64,000 nucleotides of DNA from Anderseniella sp. GTDB lineage: Bacteria > Pseudomonadota > Alphaproteobacteria > Rhizobiales > Aestuariivirgaceae. Made by a program: the position numbers and the translations under genes. The notes beneath the pieces were generated by a model that was not told where the DNA came from, searched no databases, and worked only from the letters and a program-made list of their open reading frames with translations. The stretch's first letter is position 1, and each line of letters begins with the position of its first letter. The stretch spans positions 62,001 through 126,000 of the forward strand of contig JANQOK010000023.1 in the NCBI GenBank assembly GCA_028289645.1, in the 5' to 3' direction. Shown piece by piece: positions 28,860 through 38,226 of the stretch.

Positions 28860-31800
28860 ATGGCACTGAAGCCGGTAAAACTCGACGACAAATTCGACCT
28901 TTCAAAATCGCATGTGTTCATGACCGGGACCCAGGCCATCGTGCGGCTGACGCTGATGCAGCGCGCCCGCGATGAGCGAGAGGGTCTGAACACTGCCGGC
29001 TATGTAACCGGATATCGCGGCTCGCCGGTCGGCGGCCTCGATCAGCAGTTCATGCGCTCGGTCAAGTACACCGAGCCCGCAAATGTCCGCTTTGAGCCGG
29101 GTATCAACGAAGATCTGGCGGCCACCGCCATCTGGGGAGCCCAGCAGGCGGAAATGCGCGGCGAGGGCGCCTATGACGGCGTGTTTTCGATCTGGTATGG
29201 CAAAGGCCCCGGCGTTGACCGCACTGGCGACGTGTTGCGTCATGCCAACTCGGCAGGCTCTTCCCGGCACGGTGGCGTGCTGGCGCTAATGGGCGACGAT
29301 CACGGGGCGGAAAGTTCGACCATCCCGCACCAGTCCGAATTTGCCATGATGGATGCGATGATCCCGGTTCTGCATCCGGCCGGCCTGCAGGAGATCCTTG
29401 ATTATGGCATCTACGGGTTTGCCCTGTCGCGATATTCGGGATGCTGGGTCGGCCTGAAGTGCGTGCACGACAACATCGAGTCGGCCGGCATCGCAGACGG
29501 CTCCGTGGATCGCGTGAAGATCAATCTGCCGAAGGATTTCGAGATGCCGGAGGGTGGGCTGAACATCCGCGCGTCCGATGACCGGTTTGAACAGGAATAC
29601 CGGCTGCACAACCACAAGCGCTATGCGGCGGTCGCTTTTGCGCGGGCCAACAAGCTCGACAAGATCATCCTGTCGGGCGGCAAAGCCCCGAAAATCGGTA
29701 TCGTCTCTACCGGCAAGAGTTACCTTGACGTGCGGCAGGCGCTCGATGACCTGGGTATCGATGAAGTGGCATCTTCGAAACTCGGCCTGCGGCTGCTGAA
29801 GGTAGCCATGGTGTGGCCGCTGGATCCGCAGATCGTGGATGATTTTACCAAGGGTCTCGATCTGGTCATCGCGGTTGAGGAGAAGCGCTCGCTGCTGGAA
29901 ACCCAGCTGCGTGAACAGCTTTGCAACGATGCGGCTGCGCCGATCGTCATCGGCAAGAAGGACGAAAAGGGAAATACGCTGTTCCCGGCCTGGGGCACGC
30001 TGGAACCAAACCAGATCGCCATCGCGATTGCCGAGCGATTGCTGAAAAAGCGCAAGTCGAAACCGGTTGAAGAGCGGCTTGGCGTCATCAAGGCTTCCAT
30101 GGCCAATGTCAGCAACTCACCGAACCTTGCCGAGCGCATTCCGTATTTCTGTTCCGGCTGTCCGCACAATTCCTCGACCGTACTGCCGGAAGGTGGCCGC
30201 GGCTATGCGGGGATCGGCTGTCACTGGATGGTGCAGTATATCCCCGAGCGCAACACTGAAGGCGCCACCCACATGGGCGGCGAGGGCGCCAACTGGATTG
30301 GCGAGGCGCCGTTCTCAACCCGCAAGCACGTTTTCCAGAACCTGGGTGACGGCACCTACAACCATTCCGGACTGATGGCAATCCGCGCTGCAGTCGCGTC
30401 TGGCGTGAACATGACATACAAGATTCTGTTCAACGATGCGGTCGCCATGACCGGCGGCCAGACCCACGAAGGCGGGCTGACCGTGCCGCAGATCGCGCAG
30501 CAGGTAAGGGCCGAAGGCGTTGACCGCATTGCCATCGTGACCGACGAACCGTGGAAGTATCCGGCGAATGCAGGTTTTCCGGAGCGGGTCAGCGTGCATC
30601 ACCGTTCCGAACTGCAGACGGTCCAGAAGGAGATGATGGAAGTACCCGGTATCTCCAGCATCATTTATGACCAGACCTGCGCGGCGGAAAAACGCAGGCG
30701 GCGCAAGCGCGGCACATTCCCTGATCCTGCCAGGCGTGTGTTTATCAACGAGCTTGTGTGCGAGGGCTGCGGTGACTGCGGCGTGCAGTCGAACTGCGTG
30801 GCGATTGCACCGAAGGAAACCGAGTTTGGCCGCAAGCGCCAGATTGACCAGTCGGCATGCAACAAGGACTTTTCCTGCCTGAAAGGCTTTTGCCCGAGCT
30901 TCGTCACCATTGAAGGCGGCGAGTTGGTCAAGGGTGTATCCAATCCGGTCAACACGGAAGGCACACCGTTCCCGGTGTTGCCGGCACCCGAACAGGTCTC
31001 GCTCGACGAGCCATGGGCGATGATGATCACCGGCATCGGTGGCACCGGTGTCGTAACCATCGGCCACCTGATCGGCATGGCGGCAAATCTCGACGGCAAG
31101 GGTGTCGCCATGATCGACATGGCGGGCTTGTCGCAGAAGAACGGCGCGGTTGTCACCCACTTGAAGCTGGCCCAGACCCAGGACGAGATCGCATCGATCA
31201 GGATTGCCGCGGGCGGCGCGGATGTGCTGCTGGGCTGTGACATTGTCACTTCCGCATCCGAGCGCATACTGTCCGGTGCGTCGCGGGCCCGGACCCACGC
31301 GGTCGTCAATTCGTACGAAGTGATGCCGGCACAGTTTACCCGGGATGCGGATTTCAACCTGCCTAGCTCTCAGATGCAGGTGCAGATCGAGGCGCGCATG
31401 AAACAGGGTGCGAGCAAGTTCGTTGACGCCACCCGGATTGCCACCGCCTTGCTGGGAGATTCCATCGCCTCCAACCTGTTTACGCTCGGATATGCCTGGC
31501 AGCAGGGCCTGGTGCCGGTGTCTGAAGAAGCGATAAATCGCGCCATTGAGCTCAATGGTGTGGCCATCAAAATGAACCAGCAGGCGTTTTTGTGGGGCAG
31601 GCGGGCGGCGCATGATCTGCCGGCCGTGGAAGCGGTGCTATCTGCCGGAACCAGGCAGGGCGAGGCAAAGCCGAAAACCCTGAATGACGAGATCGAGCGG
31701 CGGGTGGAGTTCCTGACCGCCTACCAGAATGCGGCTTATGCCGACAGCTACCGGCAGTTCGTTGACGATGTCAGGTCACAAGAGGCCAGTGCCGTCAAGG

Positions 31801-32345
31801 GATCTGAAAAACTGACAGCCGCAGTTGCGCGCTACCTGTTCAAGCTGATGGCTTACAAGGACGAGTATGAAGTTGCCCGGCTCTACACCGACGGGTCTTT
31901 TGCCAAGTCGGTCGCGGCCAAGTTCAAGGGCAACTATGAAGTGCGCCACCACCTGGCGCCGCCGCTGCTGGCAAAGCGTGACCCGGAGACCGGTCACCTG
32001 CTGAAACAGGAATACGGGCCGTGGATGATGCAGGCATTTTCCGTGCTGGCGAAACTGAAAGGACTGCGCGGCACGGCGTTTGACCCGTTCGGCCGGACGG
32101 CGGAACGCCGCATGGAGCGGCAGTTGATAACCGATTATCGCGACACGCTGTCTGTGGTACTGTCAGGCCTGAGGCCCGCCAACCTGGAACTGGCGGTCGA
32201 GATTGCGTCGGTGCCGGAAGATATTCGCGGGTACGGGCATGTGAAAGAACGCCATGTTGCTGAAGCAAAAACAAATGAGGCGACGCTGCTTGATGCCTAC
32301 AAGGCCGGCAAGTCACGGGCACCGGTGTTCATGGCTGCCGAATAA
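28860..32345 (+). CDS. indolepyruvate ferredoxin oxidoreductase, fused alpha-beta form
   Basis: A 1161-residue cytoplasmic iron-sulfur, thiamin-diphosphate enzyme that oxidatively decarboxylates aryl (or branched) 2-oxo acids to acyl-CoA. The first half has GYVTGYRGSPVGGLDQQF, GDDHGAESSTIPHQSE, YFCSGCPHNSSTVLPEG and GIGCHWMVQYIPERN (TPP domain, near 425-460). A ferredoxin-like cluster region follows (ELVCEGCGDCGVQSNC near 630). The gamma-type domain is MITGIGGTGVVTIGHLIGMA near 720. Length fits the fused one-gene form of proteobacteria. It starts a catabolic block, 27 bases before the Crp-type regulator. Confidence 0.92.
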   Translation: MALKPVKLDDKFDLSKSHVFMTGTQAIVRLTLMQRARDEREGLNTAGYVTGYRGSPVGGLDQQFMRSVKYTEPANVRFEPGINEDLAATAIWGAQQAEMRGEGAYDGVFSIWYGKGPGVDRTGDVLRHANSAGSSRHGGVLALMGDDHGAESSTIPHQSEFAMMDAMIPVLHPAGLQEILDYGIYGFALSRYSGCWVGLKCVHDNIESAGIADGSVDRVKINLPKDFEMPEGGLNIRASDDRFEQEYRLHNHKRYAAVAFARANKLDKIILSGGKAPKIGIVSTGKSYLDVRQALDDLGIDEVASSKLGLRLLKVAMVWPLDPQIVDDFTKGLDLVIAVEEKRSLLETQLREQLCNDAAAPIVIGKKDEKGNTLFPAWGTLEPNQIAIAIAERLLKKRKSKPVEERLGVIKASMANVSNSPNLAERIPYFCSGCPHNSSTVLPEGGRGYAGIGCHWMVQYIPERNTEGATHMGGEGANWIGEAPFSTRKHVFQNLGDGTYNHSGLMAIRAAVASGVNMTYKILFNDAVAMTGGQTHEGGLTVPQIAQQVRAEGVDRIAIVTDEPWKYPANAGFPERVSVHHRSELQTVQKEMMEVPGISSIIYDQTCAAEKRRRRKRGTFPDPARRVFINELVCEGCGDCGVQSNCVAIAPKETEFGRKRQIDQSACNKDFSCLKGFCPSFVTIEGGELVKGVSNPVNTEGTPFPVLPAPEQVSLDEPWAMMITGIGGTGVVTIGHLIGMAANLDGKGVAMIDMAGLSQKNGAVVTHLKLAQTQDEIASIRIAAGGADVLLGCDIVTSASERILSGASRARTHAVVNSYEVMPAQFTRDADFNLPSSQMQVQIEARMKQGASKFVDATRIATALLGDSIASNLFTLGYAWQQGLVPVSEEAINRAIELNGVAIKMNQQAFLWGRRAAHDLPAVEAVLSAGTRQGEAKPKTLNDEIERRVEFLTAYQNAAYADSYRQFVDDVRSQEASAVKGSEKLTAAVARYLFKLMAYKDEYEVARLYTDGSFAKSVAAKFKGNYEVRHHLAPPLLAKRDPETGHLLKQEYGPWMMQAFSVLAKLKGLRGTAFDPFGRTAERRMERQLITDYRDTLSVVLSGLRPANLELAVEIASVPEDIRGYGHVKERHVAEAKTNEATLLDAYKAGKSRAPVFMAAE

Positions 32346-32372
32346 CATCAACCTCGTAGCAACGGCGCCGGC

Positions 32373-33044
32373 ATGACCCCTGAAGAACTGGCTGACATTG
32401 CGGTCTGGGCCGGCGAGGTCACACAGGAAGAACTGGCACATGCCGCGCCTGGCGTCAGGATAAAGTCTTTTGAACGCGGCCAGCATGTGGCGCATTTTTC
32501 CGACAAGGTTGATGCATGGCACGGCGTGATCAGCGGTGTCCTGCGCATCGGCCATGTGTCGGACAGCGGTCAAGTGGCCGGCGTGTCTGCCATTCTCGGC
32601 GGCGGCTGGTTCGGCGAGGGCTCGATCATCAAGGATGAGCCGAGGCGTTACGATGTTGCCGCGGTCACCGATGCAGACGTGGCAATAATGCGCGGCGATA
32701 CGTTTCGCTGGCTGTACGCCAACTCGGTCGGATTCAACCGCTTCCTGGTGCAATTGCTGAATGAGCGGCTGGGTCAGTTTATTGCCATTGTCAGCCGCGA
32801 CAGGACCAGCAGTGCCGTGGTGCGGCTGGCCCACACCATAGCTGCGATGTACAATCCGGTGCTGTTTCCGCGCACGCCGCTGGAAATTGAGATGCCGCAG
32901 GAGGACCTGGGACTGTTTGCCGGTATTTCGCGTCAGATTACCAACAAGTCCCTGCATGCGCTCGCCGCTGACGGCCTGATAAAGCTGATGCCGAACGGTC
33001 TGAAGGTGCTGGATGTTGATGCGTTGAAAGACTATGCGGGGTGA
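32373..33044 (+). CDS. Crp/Fnr family transcriptional regulator
   Basis: A 223-residue regulator. Residues about 15-125 are a cyclic-nucleotide-type beta barrel (GVISGVLRIGHVSDSGQVAGVS, then GGGWFGEGSIIKDEPRRYDVAA). The C-terminal winged helix at about 150-215 has EMPQEDLGLFAGISRQITNKSLHALAADGLIKL. There is no N-terminal Cys cluster of the Fnr kind, and the cAMP-contact pattern of Crp is not clear, so its signal is unknown. It follows the oxidoreductase gene by 27 bases and likely controls the surrounding catabolic block. Confidence 0.87.
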   Translation: MTPEELADIAVWAGEVTQEELAHAAPGVRIKSFERGQHVAHFSDKVDAWHGVISGVLRIGHVSDSGQVAGVSAILGGGWFGEGSIIKDEPRRYDVAAVTDADVAIMRGDTFRWLYANSVGFNRFLVQLLNERLGQFIAIVSRDRTSSAVVRLAHTIAAMYNPVLFPRTPLEIEMPQEDLGLFAGISRQITNKSLHALAADGLIKLMPNGLKVLDVDALKDYAG

Positions 33045-33070
33045 TAGGAGTTGCTTCGAGACCCAGTCTG

Positions 33071-33097
33071 AGACCATAGAACACAAGAATATGGTCT
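33071..33097. repeat. 8-bp inverted repeat upstream of the acyl-CoA ligase gene
   Basis: AGACCATA (33071-33078) and TATGGTCT (33090-33097) are exact inverse complements around 11 bases, in the 184-base spacer before the ligase operon. No T-run follows, so an operator is more likely than a terminator. The start codon is about 130 bases downstream. Confidence 0.45.
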
Positions 33098-33228
33098 GTC
33101 TGTCAACTCAGTACTGGTGCACAGCAATTTTTTTCGGCACACTCCCGATCAATCGTCGGCAATAAGACCGGTAACTGAAAGCGAACAAGCAGCCTGCTGA
33201 GGGCTGCCTGTCAGGGTGGAAACGATAT

Positions 33229-35205
33229 ATGACTGCTGAAGCGCATGACGCGTCGGTGCACGACACAATTCCAAAACTGCTACTGCGAAACGCCAAGACC
33301 ATGGCCGCGCGCCCGGCAATGCGCGAGAAGGACTTGGGCATCTGGCAAACCTGGAGCTGGGCCGACACGCTGGTGGAAATCCGCGATCTGGCCCTGGGGC
33401 TGCGAGCCCTTGGTCTGAAGCGCGGAGACCGTGTGGCTATTGTCGGTGACAACCGACCGAGGCTGTACTGGGCAATCTGTTCTGTGCAGTCGCTCGGTGG
33501 CGTGCCGGTGCCGGTATACCAGGACTCGGTGGCTGAAGAGATGGGCTATGTGCTGGACCATGCCGGCGTGCAGTTTGCTGTCGTTGAGAACCAGGAGCAG
33601 GTCGACAAGCTTCTGGAGATCCGCGAGACATACAAGGATCTCAAGGAAATCGTGTTCGATGAAGAACGCGGCCTGCAGAACTATGACGTTGACGGTGTCC
33701 GGTCCTATGAGGCAGTGCAAAAGCTGGGCCGTGACAGCGGTGACAGCGAAGACGTGTGGCGCGGCGAGATTGCCAAGGGCAAGGCCGACGATACGGCCAT
33801 CATCCTGTACACCTCGGGGACAACCGGGCGTCCCAAGGGCGTGGTGCTGACACAGAGCGCCTGCGTGTGGGCCGCTGACACAGCGGCGGATTTCGACAAG
33901 CTCGACGAGCGGGAGGAAGTGATTGCCTATCTGCCCATGGCGTGGGTTGGCGACCATATCTTTTCCTACGCACAGTCATATGTGTCCGGGTATTGCGTAA
34001 ATTGTCCGGAAAGCCCGGAAACGGTTATCGATGACCGGCGTGAGGTGGGCACCACCTACGCATTTGCGCCGCCGCGGATTTACGAGAACCTGATCACCCA
34101 CACCACAGTGTCCATGGAAGATGCCGGCGCGCTGAAAAAGAAAATGTTTGACTATTTTCTGGGCGTGGCACGTGAGTATGGCGAAGACATTCTCAACGGA
34201 AAGCCGGTGCCGCTTATGGCCAGGCTGAAATACGCGCTGGGCAATTTCCTGGTCTACGGCCCGCTGAAAAACCGCTACGGGCTCAGCAAGGTGCGTGTCG
34301 CCTATACTGCCGGTGAGGCAATCGGGCCGGAGATTTTCAAGTATTACCGGGCGCTGGGCATCAACCTCAAGCAGCTGTACGGACAGACTGAAGCTTCCGT
34401 TTACCTGACCGGTCAGCCGGACGGCGAGATCTATGCCGACACGGTGGGCACGCCAATGGGCGGCGTGGAGCTCAAGATCGCTGACAGTGGCGAGGTCATG
34501 TACCGGTCACCGGGCGTGTTTACCGAGTACTACAAGAACAAGGATGCAACCGCGAGCACCAAGACCAAAGACGGCTGGGTGCACTCCGGTGATGCCGGCC
34601 TGATCGATGACAACGGCCACCTGAAAATTATCGACAGGGCAAAGGATGTCGGCCACCTGAACGACGGTACGCTGTTCCCGCCGAAGTACATCGAGAACAA
34701 GCTCAAGTTCTTCCCGAACATCAAGGAAGCCGTGGCATTCGGCGACGGTCGCGATACGGTGACCGCGTTCATCAATATCGACCTGACATCGGTGGGGTCA
34801 TGGGCGGAGCGCAACAACGTTGTCTATGCCAGCTACCAGGAACTGGCCGGCCATCCCGACGTCTACAAGATGATTGAGGAACACGTGGATGACGTGAACC
34901 GTGAGCTGTCGCAGGAAGAGCGTGTCGCCGGTGCTCAGATTTCGCGGTTTTTGATCCTGCACAAGGAACTGGATCCCGATGACGGCGAGATTACCCGGAC
35001 CGCGAAAGTACGGCGTTCGCTGGTCAATGAGCGCTATACGGTGCTGATCGACGCCCTGTATGACCCGGCCAGCAAACGCCAGAAGATCACGACCGAAGTC
35101 ACCTTTGAGGACGGCAGGCGCGGCAACATCGAGGGCGACGTCGAAATCAGGGACATGAAACTGCATGCCATTGACCGGGCGAGCTTCAAGGAGGCTGCAG
35201 AATGA
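33229..35205 (+). CDS. long-chain-type acyl-CoA synthetase (AMP-forming)
   Basis: A 658-residue ligase that makes acyl-CoA from an organic acid, ATP and CoA. Motifs: ATP loop AIILYTSGTTGRPKGVVLTQ near 190, QLYGQTEASVYLTG, and the hinge region DGWVHSGDAGLIDDNGHLKIIDRAKD, which here continues to VGHLNDGTLFPPKYIENKLKF. This variant C-terminal domain is common in ligases that accompany Liv-type ABC transporters. The true substrate could be long-chain, branched or aryl acid. The stop overlaps livG by four bases (ATGA), so activation and transport are coexpressed. Confidence 0.9.
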   Translation: MTAEAHDASVHDTIPKLLLRNAKTMAARPAMREKDLGIWQTWSWADTLVEIRDLALGLRALGLKRGDRVAIVGDNRPRLYWAICSVQSLGGVPVPVYQDSVAEEMGYVLDHAGVQFAVVENQEQVDKLLEIRETYKDLKEIVFDEERGLQNYDVDGVRSYEAVQKLGRDSGDSEDVWRGEIAKGKADDTAIILYTSGTTGRPKGVVLTQSACVWAADTAADFDKLDEREEVIAYLPMAWVGDHIFSYAQSYVSGYCVNCPESPETVIDDRREVGTTYAFAPPRIYENLITHTTVSMEDAGALKKKMFDYFLGVAREYGEDILNGKPVPLMARLKYALGNFLVYGPLKNRYGLSKVRVAYTAGEAIGPEIFKYYRALGINLKQLYGQTEASVYLTGQPDGEIYADTVGTPMGGVELKIADSGEVMYRSPGVFTEYYKNKDATASTKTKDGWVHSGDAGLIDDNGHLKIIDRAKDVGHLNDGTLFPPKYIENKLKFFPNIKEAVAFGDGRDTVTAFINIDLTSVGSWAERNNVVYASYQELAGHPDVYKMIEEHVDDVNRELSQEERVAGAQISRFLILHKELDPDDGEITRTAKVRRSLVNERYTVLIDALYDPASKRQKITTEVTFEDGRRGNIEGDVEIRDMKLHAIDRASFKEAAE

Positions 35206-36020
35206 ATGTGGCGGTGAAACCGGCTGCAACGGGCAGCGACCGGGCAAATGCGCCCGAAGTCATGCTTGACATCCGCAATGTGTCATTGTCGTTCGGCGGC
35301 GTGCACGCCATCAAGGATGTGAGTTTCGACATCCACAAGGGAGAGATCCGCGCCATCATCGGCCCGAACGGAGCCGGCAAGACGTCGATGCTGAACGTCA
35401 TCAATGGCTTCTACCATCCGCAGGTCGGCGAGATCACCTTCAAGGGTGAAACCCGGACACAGATGCGGCCCTATGTTGCCGCCACCCAGGGCATTGCCCG
35501 CACCTTCCAGAACGTCGCACTGTTTAAGGGCATGTCGACACTCGACAACATCATGTCCGGGCGCACGCTGAAAATGCACAAGAACTTCTTCTGGCAGATG
35601 CTGCGCTTCGGCCCGGCCATGCAGGAAGAGGTCGAGCATCGCGAACGCGTCGAGGAAATCATCGACTTCCTGGAAATCCAGCACATCAGACGGACACCGG
35701 TTGGCCGGCTGCCGTACGGACTGCAGAAGCGGGTCGAACTGGCCCGCGCGCTGGCCATGGAGCCGGAACTGCTGCTGCTGGATGAGCCGATGGCCGGGAT
35801 GAACCTGGAAGAAAAAGAGGACATGTCGCGCTTCATTCTCGACGTGAACGACCAGTTCGGCACCACCATCGCGCTGATCGAACACGATATGGGCGTGGTG
35901 ATGGATCTGTCGACACGGGTGGTGGTGCTGGACCACGGCGAAAAGATTGCCGACGGCACGCCGGCGGAGGTCAGCTCCAATCAGGATGTGATTGATGCTT
36001 ATCTCGGCGTAGCGCACTGA
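35202..36020 (+). CDS. livG: branched-chain/aromatic acid-type ABC transporter ATPase (LivG)
   Basis: A 272-residue ABC ATPase. Walker A is GPNGAGKTSM near 58, the Q-loop segment is IARTFQNVALFKGMS, the signature is RLPYGLQKRVELARAL, and Walker B is LLLLDEPMAGMN; the H-loop is ALIEHDMGVVM. The insert after the Q-loop and the LPYG signature are typical of LivG. It pairs with LivF, encoded four genes on. The N-terminal ~25 residues are variable. Confidence 0.93.
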   Translation: MNVAVKPAATGSDRANAPEVMLDIRNVSLSFGGVHAIKDVSFDIHKGEIRAIIGPNGAGKTSMLNVINGFYHPQVGEITFKGETRTQMRPYVAATQGIARTFQNVALFKGMSTLDNIMSGRTLKMHKNFFWQMLRFGPAMQEEVEHRERVEEIIDFLEIQHIRRTPVGRLPYGLQKRVELARALAMEPELLLLDEPMAGMNLEEKEDMSRFILDVNDQFGTTIALIEHDMGVVMDLSTRVVVLDHGEKIADGTPAEVSSNQDVIDAYLGVAH

Positions 36021-36042
36021 CGGATCAGGGGAACAGGCAATA

Positions 36043-36999
36043 ATGGATATTCTTTACAACATTCTGATCGACCCGTTTGTGCAGATGGGATCGGCGCCGG
36101 ATTTCTTCCTGCAGGTCCTGTGGTCGGGGTTTGTGGCGGGAACGCTGTACTCGCTGATTGCGCTGGGCTTTGTGCTGATTTTCAAGGCATCGGGCGTGTT
36201 CAACTTCGCACAGGGCATCATGGTCGTGTTTGCGGCGCTGACCCTGGTCGGCCTGTACCAGGCCGGCGTACCGGCATGGCTTGCGCTGATCCTGACCATA
36301 GGAGCGATGTTTGCACTGGCCTGGCTGGTCGAGCGCATCGTGCTGCGCAACCTGGTCAACCAGGAGGAAATCATCCTGTTCATGGCCACCATCGGGCTAA
36401 ACTATTTCCTCATCGGCTTCGGTGAATACGTGTTCGGCGGTGAACCAAAGCCTATGATCGCCTCGGAACTGGGCCTGCCCACGGGATCAACGACATTCGA
36501 ACCGTTCGGTGGCATCGTCATCATCGAACACCTCGATGTGGCCGCCGTGGTCATGGCAATCATACTGGTGACGGCGCTGGCCATCTTTTTCAACAAGACC
36601 CGCATCGGCCGGGCCCTGCGGGCAGTGGCAGACGACCACCAGGCAGCCCTGTCGGTGGGCATCTCACTCAACCAGATCTGGGTGATCGTATGGTTTGCCG
36701 CCGGTATCGTGGCTTTGGCAACCGGCATCATGTGGGGCGCCAAGTCGGATGTGTCGTTCGCCTTGCAGATCGTTGCCTTGAAAGCCCTGCCGGTTTTGAT
36801 CATCGGCGGTTTCACGTCCATCCCTGGGGCCATTATCGGCGGCCTGATGATCGGTTTCGGCGAGAAGCTGTTCGAGATTTACTGGGGCGGGCTGCTGGGC
36901 AGCGGTGTCGAGGGCTGGTTTGCCTATGTAATTGCATTGATCTTCCTGCTGTTCCGGCCGCAAGGGCTGTTCGGCGAAAAGATCATCGAGCGGATTTAG
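36043..36999 (+). CDS. livH: Liv-type ABC transporter permease (LivH)
   Basis: A 318-residue inner-membrane permease with about eight helices. Recognised from SGFVAGTLYSLIALGFVLIFKASGVFNFAQG near the N terminus, RIGRALRAVADDHQAALSVGI (the EAA-like cytoplasmic loop that contacts the ATPase, near 187), and GGFTSIPGAIIGGLMIGFGE. It follows livG by 22 bases and precedes livM by 17. Confidence 0.93.
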   Translation: MDILYNILIDPFVQMGSAPDFFLQVLWSGFVAGTLYSLIALGFVLIFKASGVFNFAQGIMVVFAALTLVGLYQAGVPAWLALILTIGAMFALAWLVERIVLRNLVNQEEIILFMATIGLNYFLIGFGEYVFGGEPKPMIASELGLPTGSTTFEPFGGIVIIEHLDVAAVVMAIILVTALAIFFNKTRIGRALRAVADDHQAALSVGISLNQIWVIVWFAAGIVALATGIMWGAKSDVSFALQIVALKALPVLIIGGFTSIPGAIIGGLMIGFGEKLFEIYWGGLLGSGVEGWFAYVIALIFLLFRPQGLFGEKIIERI

Positions 37000-37016
37000 G
37001 GGTTGGGTGAAAAGAC

Positions 37017-38096
37017 ATGTTTTATCGTGAAGTAGGCCAGTTCAAGACCAACTACACCGCCGACAGCCAGGTGTTCCCGATCCTGCAGGACAAGATCGGC
37101 ATCATCGCCATGCTGATGATCGCCTACGTGGTGATACCTGCAGCCGGAAACGACTTTTTCATCACCACGGTGATGATCCCGTTCCTGGTGTTTTCGCTGG
37201 CCACCATCGGCCTGAACATCCTGGTTGGCTATACCGGGCAATTGTCGCTGGGCACCGGCGCGTTCATGGGGGTAGGGGCGTACTCCTGCTACAAGTTGAC
37301 CACCTTTTTCCCTGATGTGAACATCATTATCCTGGTGCTGTTGTCCGGGTTCTTTGCGGCAGGCGTTGGTATCATTTTCGGTTTGCCGTCGCTGCGCATC
37401 AAGGGCTTCTACCTGGCTGTTACCACGCTGGCCGCGCAGTTCTTCCTGGAATGGGCCTTTATCCGAATACCGTGGCTCTACAACTACAACGATTCCGGCG
37501 CCATCGAAGTGCCGCAGCGCGAAGGCTTCGGCGTGGTGCTGACCGGTGCCGCGGCAGAACCTGTCACCCGCTATCTGGTCGTGTTGTCGATCGTGGTCGC
37601 CATGACCTGGGTTGCATCGAACCTGATCCGGGGCCGCATCGGGCGGTCGTGGATGATGATACGCGATATGGATATCGCGGCTGAGCTCATGGGTGTGCGC
37701 CCGCTTTATGCCAAGCTGTCGGCGTTTGCCGTGTCATCGTTTTACTGTGGTGTCGCTGGTGCCATGTTCGTGTTTTTCTGGCTTGGCGCGGCCGAGGTTG
37801 AAAGCTTCGACATCAACCATTCGTTCCTGTTCCTGTTCATGGCCATCATCGGCGGCCTGGGGTCGCTGATCGGCTGCTTCATGGGAGCCGCCTTCATCTG
37901 GATCCTGCCGATCATCATCCGGGCGCTGCCGGACACCATGGGGCTGGACGTTAACGCTGCAACTGTCGAGCACATCAACTTCATGATTATCGGTGGTATG
38001 ATCATCTTTTTCCTGATCGTTGAACCACACGGACTTGCCAGACTGTGGCAGATCGCAAAAGAGAAACTCAGGACGTGGCCGTTCCCCTACTCCTGA
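37017..38096 (+). CDS. livM: Liv-type ABC transporter permease (LivM)
   Basis: A 359-residue inner-membrane permease. Typical blocks are ATIGLNILVGYTGQLSLGTGAFMGVGAYS and GLPSLRIKGFYLAVTTLAAQFF, the cytoplasmic loop RIGRSWMMIRDMDIAAELMGV, and FMAIIGGLGSLIGCFMGAAFI. The N-terminal ~40 residues are a polar extension seen in the aromatic/organic-acid branch of LivM. The stop codon lies at the start of a hairpin followed by seven Ts. Confidence 0.92.
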   Translation: MFYREVGQFKTNYTADSQVFPILQDKIGIIAMLMIAYVVIPAAGNDFFITTVMIPFLVFSLATIGLNILVGYTGQLSLGTGAFMGVGAYSCYKLTTFFPDVNIIILVLLSGFFAAGVGIIFGLPSLRIKGFYLAVTTLAAQFFLEWAFIRIPWLYNYNDSGAIEVPQREGFGVVLTGAAAEPVTRYLVVLSIVVAMTWVASNLIRGRIGRSWMMIRDMDIAAELMGVRPLYAKLSAFAVSSFYCGVAGAMFVFFWLGAAEVESFDINHSFLFLFMAIIGGLGSLIGCFMGAAFIWILPIIIRALPDTMGLDVNAATVEHINFMIIGGMIIFFLIVEPHGLARLWQIAKEKLRTWPFPYS

Positions 38097-38119
38097 TCTG
38101 AGAGATGAGGCATTTTTTT
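38092..38119 (+). terminator. hairpin plus T-run between livM and livK
   Basis: CCTGATCT (38092-38099) pairs with AGATGAGG (38103-38110) with one mismatch around a tight 3-base loop, and CATTTTTTT follows. It includes the livM stop codon. It may end part of the transcripts, so that the binding-protein gene downstream is set by its own promoter. Confidence 0.5.
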
Positions 38120-38226
38120 GGGAGCAAGAAACCGAAGGGTCGTCAATCCGGGACTGCGGATGTGATGACGTAAATTTAGCAAAAGCAACCGGATCCACGA
38201 CGGGACGGTATTCAGGGAGGAAACCA

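Noticed and set aside
30315..31613. 432-codon open frame antisense to the indolepyruvate oxidoreductase
   Set aside because: Lies wholly opposite conserved cluster and Rossmann segments of the real gene; no recognisable domain.
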